Shown piece by piece: positions 26,854-32,500 of a stretch of 32,500 nt of DNA. The stretch is from NCBI GenBank assembly GCA_025128135.1, contig JAHLYW010000007.1, positions 1 through 32,500 on the forward strand, in the 5' to 3' direction. This DNA is from Synechococcus sp. CS-1325. Lineage in GTDB: Bacteria; Cyanobacteriota; Cyanobacteriia; PCC-6307; Cyanobiaceae. The position numbers and the translations under genes were made by a program. The first letter of the stretch is position 1. Every line of letters starts with the position of its first letter. Under the pieces are notes generated by a model. That model had not been told where the DNA came from. It ran no database searches and saw only the letters and a list, made by a program, of their open reading frames with translations.

Positions 26854-29666
26854 GCAGCGCTGCATCCTTGCAGACCACAACGGCCAAACCCCAGCCATCC
26901 AGCCTTTCAGCAAGCGGGGGGTGGCTGTTGCAGCGCAAGTGTGATTGCGGCGCACGGACGGCGTCGTTGACGGGCAAATGCGCGGAGTGCTCGAGCAATA
27001 TGCGATTGCAGCCGAAGCTTGCGATCGGTGCGAGCAACGATCCGCTGGAACAGGAGGCGGATCGGGTTGCTGATCAGGTGATGAGAATGCCCGCGACTAC
27101 GGCTTCTCAGCAAACAGCCGGGTCGCGTAAAAACAACAGTAATGCTCTCATCGATGCGGTGCCGATAGCAGTGCCGTCGGCGCCGGTCGTCCAGCAGACA
27201 AACATTTCTAGGCAACCGTCCCTTGCGCCAATTGTCCGGCGTCAATGGTCAGACGCGCCGGCCCGTGGAGCGACATCGGCAGAGACGACTGCGCCTTCGG
27301 CAGGTTGGAACCAGGCCGAGACGACAATCGCGGGAGTGCGTCGGATTCCGGTCGAGGGCATCGCCGGCGGGAGCACGTCCAAGGATCCGCAATCGGCCGC
27401 CAGGGAAGCGGCTGACAACCGGACCATCGCCCTGCTCCCGGCGTCGCTCGACACCATGCAGCGCGTTGACGTGGTGCTTCATCTGCACGGTCACAATGTC
27501 GGTTACCGCCAACGCGCGACCAAGGGCACTGACGACGAGACCCTCGGAGTCGGCACGGTCCGCGACATCGAGTCGGACCGGATCGAGCAGCAGATAACGG
27601 CGAGCAAGAGGCCGATCATCGGCATCCTTCCGCAGGGTACAGCGAGTTCCGGGTTTGGCAACTTGAATGCCGATGCCTACATCGCTGAGGTCTTCAAAAA
27701 GCTCACTGCCGTGGGAGCATGGGGCCCTCAGGCAGCAGCGCCCATGATCGGTCGCGTAATCCTGAGTGGCCATAGTGGCGGCGGTGGGCGAATCTCAGAG
27801 ATGATGGCTGAGCCGGGCACACCGCGTCTCTCCTCCGCACTAAAAGAGGTGACGCTTTTCGATGCCATCAATGGACCCGGTGAACTGGGGATCGTTACAA
27901 ATTGGGTGCTCCAGCATCTCGGTACGGAACTCGCCGCGCTGATGTATCTGGGCATGGGATCAGGCATCGAGACGCCGGCGCAGACCACCTATCTTCAGAA
28001 GAGCATCCGGTTTCGTGCGTACTACACAAACGGCAGTTATCAGGAACGCCACCTGAAGCTCCAGAAGACCATCGATAACTGGTTCGGCAAGAATGTCGCG
28101 CCGGCCCTTGGAGCGGGTTCTACAATCTACACGCAGCTTTACGCCAATTACCGTACCATCCCGGTCAACCATGGCGCGCATAACAAAATTATGGGTAAGG
28201 ACAACCAGCTGCTCGATGCCCTGACCACGCTGCCCGAGGCATCACCTGTCACGCAATCGGTGCAGCCGAAAGCCGATCCGGGCTTCAATCCCAGCGCATC
28301 CGCGCCGCAGTCGGTAGTGGAGACGTTGCACGCGCCCGGCGCGGCCCTCGATCCGGCGAGCCGGAACTTCATGGAGACGCGGTTTGGCTACGATTTCAGC
28401 GGCGTTCGCATTCATGCCGACGCGGATGCAGCCAGATCCGCGAGCGCCATCCACGCACGGGCCTACACGTGGTTGAACCACGTGGTATTTGCTCCCGGCG
28501 CTTATGATCCGCACTCTTCCGCCGGGGCGCGGCTGCTCGCACATGAGTTGACTCATGTGGTTCAGCAGGTCAGTCCCAGAGTGGCTCCCTCCGAAACTTT
28601 GCAGCGGCAGGCCACGTCCCAGGCCACTGACGAGACGGCGACTCCGATCAGGGCGGACGAGTCGAACAAGATACTCACCACATCCAATTTCGGCCAGTTT
28701 TCTATCTTCGTGCCTGAGAACGTGTTGCTTGGGTCGCGCAAGGAAATTACGAATGTCAAGGTGCATGTCTTCTTCGCCGCCGGGGGTGTCAAAGGGGCGG
28801 ACACCAACGACATGTTTCTGCATGGTCTGCGCGGTGCGTCGAACCAATCGGATTGGATAACGATCGGAGTGCCAGGAATCTCTGGCTCTGCTAATTCCAT
28901 CAGTGATTCACAAATCGTAGATTGCCTGCGCAGCATCGGGATCAACAGCGCGCCGGTCGCGGTACGGCTGACAGGCCACAGTCGTGGCTGCGACAGCCTG
29001 GTAAACACGGTCACTCGTGGGCTGATACACACAGCAATTGACCGGGCCACCATGCTCGACGAGGCGGTCGAGCATGTCTCGACCACGGCTGTTCTTGCAG
29101 ACGGTACCCCCGATCCAAAACGCGGGGAAGTACGACTGAACCGTGTGCAACAACTTGTTGCGAAGGGAATCAGCCCCGGGATCATCACTGCCTACGAGTC
29201 GACGAACAAATCCAAGAATCTGGTCACCGGTAAGTCGGCCAAAGTCGCCGGCGCAACCTATCGCGATCTCAACCCCGAGTGCATGGCTGCGATTGGGGCC
29301 GCTCGCTTGGTTCAGGATGCGATCGCAATTCGTACCGACGCCGCGCGAGACGCTGTCGCAATTCCAGCCATCGCCATTCAACTGCTCGATCTCAACCTGC
29401 CTCCGCGCGGCACTTTCACCACGGGTCCCTCCACTGGGGGCAAGATAAACTTCAACGATTTCTGCTTTGAACCAGCCAGCCCCAGCCAGGCGCCCAGCGA
29501 ACCGCGAAAGATGAAAGATAGTATCAAGGCGATTCGACGCGATCCGGTTCTGGTCCGATTCATCAATTCGCATAACCTCGCCAGGTACAGCACAGTGCCC
29601 GATTGGACGCCGTTTCTGGCTCACGAGTTCTTCGTCGCCGAAATAGCTCATGAGCTGACGGAATAG
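26850..29666 (+). CDS. Candidate eCIS effector: DUF4157 flanked by two serine-hydrolase-like regions
   Basis: This 938-residue protein ends the CIS operon (ATGA overlap with the previous gene). Residues 28-81 carry C31, C33, C44, C47 and EQEADRVADQVMRMP, the block that usually leads DUF4157 proteins. Residues about 160-455 look like an alpha/beta hydrolase: VVLHLHGHN (208-216), nucleophile elbow GHSGG (307-311), and a possible catalytic His in NHGAHNK (440-446). DUF4157 spans about 500-573, with FGYDFSGVRIHAD and the putative zinc motif HELTH (565-569). Residues about 610-938 hold a second elbow, GHSRG (709-713), and end FLAHEFFVAEIAHELTE. DUF4157 is associated with eCIS toxins. Lipase, esterase or transferase activity is an inference. 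Base composition and codon use look less GC-rich than the operon before it. Confidence 0.8.
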   Translation: MSSAASLQTTTAKPQPSSLSASGGWLLQRKCDCGARTASLTGKCAECSSNMRLQPKLAIGASNDPLEQEADRVADQVMRMPATTASQQTAGSRKNNSNALIDAVPIAVPSAPVVQQTNISRQPSLAPIVRRQWSDAPARGATSAETTAPSAGWNQAETTIAGVRRIPVEGIAGGSTSKDPQSAAREAADNRTIALLPASLDTMQRVDVVLHLHGHNVGYRQRATKGTDDETLGVGTVRDIESDRIEQQITASKRPIIGILPQGTASSGFGNLNADAYIAEVFKKLTAVGAWGPQAAAPMIGRVILSGHSGGGGRISEMMAEPGTPRLSSALKEVTLFDAINGPGELGIVTNWVLQHLGTELAALMYLGMGSGIETPAQTTYLQKSIRFRAYYTNGSYQERHLKLQKTIDNWFGKNVAPALGAGSTIYTQLYANYRTIPVNHGAHNKIMGKDNQLLDALTTLPEASPVTQSVQPKADPGFNPSASAPQSVVETLHAPGAALDPASRNFMETRFGYDFSGVRIHADADAARSASAIHARAYTWLNHVVFAPGAYDPHSSAGARLLAHELTHVVQQVSPRVAPSETLQRQATSQATDETATPIRADESNKILTTSNFGQFSIFVPENVLLGSRKEITNVKVHVFFAAGGVKGADTNDMFLHGLRGASNQSDWITIGVPGISGSANSISDSQIVDCLRSIGINSAPVAVRLTGHSRGCDSLVNTVTRGLIHTAIDRATMLDEAVEHVSTTAVLADGTPDPKRGEVRLNRVQQLVAKGISPGIITAYESTNKSKNLVTGKSAKVAGATYRDLNPECMAAIGAARLVQDAIAIRTDAARDAVAIPAIAIQLLDLNLPPRGTFTTGPSTGGKINFNDFCFEPASPSQAPSEPRKMKDSIKAIRRDPVLVRFINSHNLARYSTVPDWTPFLAHEFFVAEIAHELTE

Positions 29667-30098
29667 AGTTCCGGTCAGGTGGCCGCCATTGAGAAGCGCG
29701 CCGCTTAGAAATCCCCATGTCTTACTGTATATATTTGGCTGACGCGGACCCTAGAAATCGGTCCATGTTGAATGAGAGTCCACATCCGCCCAGACTGGGC
29801 CGGTGACTCCACCAGGCCGCGTCTCCTCGCGTGGTGTAAATACCGAGGCCCGATTGCCCTGATCCGAGTGTGAACAGGGGTGAATGACGGGCTGTCATTC
29901 GTGAGGTGCAGTTGCGCCTCGTTCCTCCACCATGAATCCAGACGATTGACTTATCAAGTCTTTCGCCTGAATTGTCGATCAGTTGTACGCTATCTCTGCA
30001 ATCTTGGGCGTGGCCACTGCGGTGCCGGCCCCCGGGCGGCAATCGGCGCCGCTGCGCCCTGTAGGGGCGCTGCAGCCCCGATCACCCGGGGCCTGAGC
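29667..30098. other. Gap between effector gene and IS256-type transposase
   Basis: No gene is recognised in these 430 bases. They contain a 7-bp hairpin (29882-29900), AT-rich patches (TACTGTATATATTTGG near 29722), and, just after the transposase stop, a small GC-rich stem GCGCCC/GGGCGC at about 30054-30070. The left end of the IS256-type element should lie here, but I could not find a convincing match to its right end. A weak similarity at about 29832-29852 (GTGGTGTAAATACC) is the best candidate. Confidence 0.4.
29882..29900. terminator. Hairpin downstream of the effector gene
   Basis: GAATGAC (29882-29888) pairs perfectly with GTCATTC (29894-29900) across a 5-base loop, 216 bases after the effector stop. 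There is no T-run. It may be a weak terminator for either strand or part of an IS end. Confidence 0.3.
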
Positions 30099-31335
30099 TC
30101 AGACGGCTGCCTCCTGCAGGGAGGGCTGCGTAGACAGCTCCTCCAGCATCGGGATGGCGGCCATGCTCTCGGCGGAGAACATGCGCCGTCCCTCGAGCTG
30201 CCATTGTTCGTCCTGCTCGAGCAGCACCGCGCCCACCAGGCGGGTGATCGAGGCGTCATTGGGGAAGATGCCCACCACCCGAGTGCGGCGTTTGATCTCC
30301 TCATTGAGGCGCTCGAGCAGGTTGGTGCTCCAGGTCTTTTTCCAGTGCTGAGGCGGGAAGTGGCGGAAGGCGAGCACGTCTTCCCGGGCGTGCAGCATGA
30401 GCTCAGCAGCCTTGGAGAAGCGCTCCACCAGTGAGCTGGCCAGATCGTCCCAGCGGGCCTCGATCTCAGAGACCTTCTCCTGAGCGAACACCGAGCGCAG
30501 GGCAGCGGTGACCATGCCCTGGTTCCCCTTGGGAACGCGCTGCAGCAGGTTGCGCGCAAAGTGCACCCTGCAGCGCTGCCAGCAGCTGCCCTGGAGCATC
30601 CGCCGGATGGCCGTTGGTGAGGCCCACGTGGGCGTCACTGATCACCAGCTTGACGCCAGTGAGGCCGCGCTCCTTTAGCGAGCCAATGAACTCGCACCAG
30701 AAGCTCTCGGTTTCGCTGTCGCCCACCTTGATGCCGAGCAGCTCACGCCGGCCATCAGCGTTCACGCCCATGGCCACCACCACCGCCCGAGAGCAGACCT
30801 GCATCGCTTTGCCGAGCCGGCCGTGCAGGTAGGTGGCATCCAGATACAGGTAGGCGTAGCCGGATTCCTGCAGCGGGCGGTTAAGGAACGCCTGCACCTG
30901 CACGTCGATGTCGGCGCAGATCCGGCTCACCTGGGATTTGGAGATGCCGCTCTGGATTCCCAGGGCGGCCACCAGGGCATCGACCTTGCGGGTTGAGATG
31001 CCGCCGACGTAGGCCTCCATCACGACGCCGTAGAGCGCTTGATCCACACGGCGGCGGGGCTCGAGGATCGAGGGCAGGTAGCTGCCGCTGCGCAGTTTGG
31101 GGATGCGGAGATCGATGTCGCCGGCCTGGGTGGTGAGCAGGCGGGGCCGGTAGCCATTGCGGTAGCCAAGGCGGTCGTCGCTGCGCTCATGGCGCTCCGC
31201 GCCGAGCACGGCCGCCACCTCGAGCTCGATCAGTTGCTGCAGGCCGTGGCGCACCAACTCAGGGATCAGCTCCCCAGCGGTGCTGCCATCCAGTAGCGGT
31301 GCCAGCTCAGTTGCGGCACGATGGGTGTTGGGCAT
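30099..31335 (-). pseudogene. IS256-family (Mutator-type) transposase, frameshifted
   Basis: From ATG 31335 the frame gives AGELIPELVRHGLQQLIELEVAAVL, RLGYRNGYRPR, ISTRKVDALVAALG, and LYLDATYLHGR with the first catalytic Asp. VISDAHVGL follows with the second Asp. One extra base near 30611-30612 then shifts the frame. In the next frame the protein continues as AIRRMLQGSCWQRCRVHFARNLL, the C/D(2)H-type IS256 motif, and TNLLERLNEEIKRRTRVVGIFPN with the catalytic Glu. The stop is at 30099-30101. With the base removed, the protein would be 411 residues, normal for the family. As written it is inactive unless frameshifting occurs, which is not usual for IS256. Confidence 0.88.
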
Positions 31336-31386
31336 GGTTCGTCTGGTTGAGGTAGTGCTCAAACCAGGGAAACGGGCCTGCCCACC

Positions 31387-31437
31387 CGGGGTCCCCACGA
31401 ATCCAGCGCCCTGGGCGCTGAATTCGTGGGGACCCCG
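31387..31437. repeat. 25-bp inverted repeat with one mismatch, upstream of transposase
   Basis: The arms 31387-31411 and 31413-31437 are reverse complements except for one position, separated by a single base. The outer part is CGGGGTCCCCACGAAT and the inner part CAGCGCCC. Folded as RNA it would form a very stable hairpin about 50 bases before the transposase start. Such structures can block transposase expression from outside transcription, which is a plausible role. It could also be a small nested element. Confidence 0.85.
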
Positions 31438-31499
31438 CCCCTTGGAGCGCCAGGCGTCTGAGGTGCGCGCTCAGCTCCGGCTACGCCGGGGCTGAGGAC

Positions 31500-31527
31500 C
31501 CAGGGGACTTACACAACTCCAGGGGAC
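31500..31527. repeat. Two 9-bp direct repeats at the IS256/IS3 junction
   Basis: CCAGGGGAC occurs at 31500-31508 and 31519-31527, ten bases apart. IS256-type elements duplicate 8-9 bp on insertion, so these may mark an insertion or excision scar, or simply a shared end motif. Confidence 0.6.
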
Positions 31528-31540
31528 GCGAGCCTCCACC

Positions 31541-32028
31541 ATTAAACGAACACGCCATACACCTGAGCAGATCATCCTCGAGCTCAACGCTGCTGAGCAA
31601 CTGATCGCCCAGGGCAAGACCGTCGCAGACGCCTACTGCGTCTTGGAGGTCCTCCAGCCCACCTGCCACCGCTGGCGCCAGCAGTACGGCGGTATGCATT
31701 CTGAGGAGGCCAAACGGTTGACTCAGCTTAAGAAGGAAAACGTCAGACTCAAACCGAAGGCTTCTCCGAAGTAATGGAAGCTTCTTGCAAAGACTGAGTT
31801 GGAGAAATCGACGCTCAGGGAGCTGGCCGAGGGAAATGTCTGAGGCCGGAAAAGCGCCGCAGGTCCGTTTTGGCCTCGTGCGAGTGGCTCTGGGCCTCTG
31901 AGCGATTCACCTGCAAAGTAGTTGGTCTGTATCGCAACAACCAGGATCATGCAGGCAAGATCGACGACCTATTTGCGGCCAAGCTGCGTTGCCGGCTCCG
32001 AGAGTTTGCAGCGGAACAAATCCGCTAG
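31541..32028 (+). pseudogene. IS3-family orfA/orfB remnant
   Basis: The frame from 31541 reads KRTRHTPEQIILELNAAEQL, TVADAYCVLEVLQPTCHRWRQQYGGM, and EEAKRLTQLKKENVRLK, the helix-turn-helix and leucine-zipper region of IS3 OrfA. It meets TAA (31772-31774), then continues as LLAKTELEKSTLRELAEGNV to TGA (31841-31843). The expected ATG at 31541 is ATT. In the -1 frame, orfB starts (RPEKRRRSVLASCEWLWASE) and ends at TAG 32026-32028 after about 60 residues; the integrase core is missing. The -1 relation between frames is the normal IS3 arrangement. Confidence 0.8.
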
Positions 32029-32344
32029 TTTAGAAATACTTCAGCGAAACGAATCCCGTGCATAGGCTGATTTCATAATCATAGTCTTACCTGTTATCTT
32101 GGATCGAATAGCTTGAAAGAAAGAAATCAGAAAATGCGATCGAATTTGGAGATAGTGGAAGAAAGGCGATCACTGGTTTTGGGGAATGAAAGAGCGATCT
32201 CTCAGCCCGGGTGGGACCAATGATCACCCACCTTCGCACTCATGAAGACCTTAATGTGCGATCGCTCCCTCTTGGATTGGGTTGATACTGCTCGGTGTCA
32301 ACTACTAGCAGACGCACAAGCGCCTTCGGCATCTGGTCTCTTGA
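32029..32344. other. AT-richer IS debris with nested inverted repeats and a HIP1 site
   Basis: No gene is seen. The stretch is visibly less GC-rich than the rest of the window. It holds an outer pair GAGCGATC/GATCGCTC (32192-32199, 32260-32267) and an inner pair GGTGGG/CCCACC (32210-32215, 32227-32232). A GCGATCGC octamer (HIP1, the iterated cyanobacterial palindrome) lies at 32258-32265. GTTGA/TCAAC near 32280-32304 could be close to the end of the IS1595-type element that follows. Confidence 0.5.
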
Positions 32345-32500
32345 TTAGGTAGCTGGCTTCGCACTCCTCAAGAAGCGTTCCGGCCGAGCGCCGCAGCTGC
32401 AGATGGCATGAACCACTCGCTCAGTCATCGTTGCCAAGTTGAAGCGCCGGTTGAAGCGGTAATTGAAGGCACCCAGGTAGCGATCAGCGTACTTATCGAA
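32345..32500 (-). CDS. IS1595-family (ISXO2-like) transposase, C-terminal 51 residues
   Basis: The minus strand from the window end reads FDKYADRYLGAFNYRFNRRF, then NLATMTERVVHAI, ending ERFLRSAKPAT before TAA (32345-32347). The 'KYLxRYLxEFxYRFNRRF' block is the conserved C-terminal end of ISXO2-like DDE transposases. The catalytic part lies beyond the window, so intactness cannot be judged. Confidence 0.8.
   Translation of the reverse strand, partial: FDKYADRYLGAFNYRFNRRFNLATMTERVVHAICSCGARPERFLRSAKPAT

Larger units (their letters stand above)
30099..31518 (-). mobile_element. IS256-type insertion sequence (left end undetermined)
   Basis: The element is defined by the transposase pseudogene and by a right-end-like sequence, GGACTTACACAACTCC at 31505-31520, which on the minus strand reads GGAGTTGTGTAAGTCC, the TGTGTAA type of end common in IS256 relatives. 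The left boundary lies somewhere in 29667-30098. Target duplications could not be established. Confidence 0.6.

Noticed and set aside
30099..31335. Programmed frameshift in the IS256-type transposase
   Set aside because: IS256 transposases are normally single-frame, and there is no slippery heptamer at 30605-30620 (AACGGCC); a mutation or sequence error is simpler.

Overview
The window comes from a high-GC unicellular cyanobacterium, most likely of the Synechococcus/Cyanobium/Vulcanococcus type. It opens with the last 39 codons of a phycocyanin alpha subunit, carries a cyanobacterial bidirectional [NiFe] hydrogenase operon, and has a cyanobacterial-style Pho box in front of a phosphate-binding protein. 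This assignment rests on gene content only.

Layout. (1) 1-10900 is ordinary chromosome: the cpcA end and its terminator; a likely phosphate operon (pstS then a CHAD polyphosphate-binding protein) under a Pho box; small regulators (zinc-finger protein, cyclic-nucleotide-binding protein, Nif11-like protein); corA; a DnaQ-type exonuclease; peroxiredoxin Q; a DUF1350 hydrolase; a Coq4-like protein behind acetyl-CoA synthetase; and a HAD phosphatase. (2) 10990-16677 is a compact hoxE-F-U-Y-H-W-hypA operon. Nearly all its genes overlap by ATGA/GTGA, giving diaphorase, hydrogenase, maturation protease and nickel chaperone in one unit. (3) 16791-18912 is a gene graveyard: a frameshifted gamma-glutamylcyclotransferase, a 4Fe-4S membrane protein with two in-frame stops and a frameshift, a glutathione S-transferase fragment whose frameshift sits in a perfect 14-bp palindrome, and a CBS-domain fragment with an internal stop. 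(4) 19354-29666 is a translationally coupled contractile injection system (CIS/eCIS) operon: unknown 131-aa protein, sheath, tube, zinc-ribbon protein, proline-rich protein, DUF4255/Pvc16-type cap, AAA+ ATPase, 84-aa protein and a 938-aa cargo candidate. (5) 30099-32500 is a pile-up of decayed insertion sequences: IS256-type, IS3-type and IS1595-type.

The most interesting object is the last gene of the CIS operon (26850-29666). It has the N-terminal Cys motif and EQEADRVADQVMRMP-type block usually found with DUF4157, the eCIS-associated putative metallopeptidase domain with HELTH. Between that block and DUF4157 lies a serine-hydrolase-like region with a GHSGG elbow, and after DUF4157 a second region with a GHSRG elbow. 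It reads as a two-warhead injected effector built around an eCIS loading or processing domain. The operon has sheath, tube, cap and ATPase but no recognisable spike, LysM, gp25-like, baseplate or tape-measure gene in the window. Those genes must lie elsewhere, perhaps past the IS pile-up, or have been lost.
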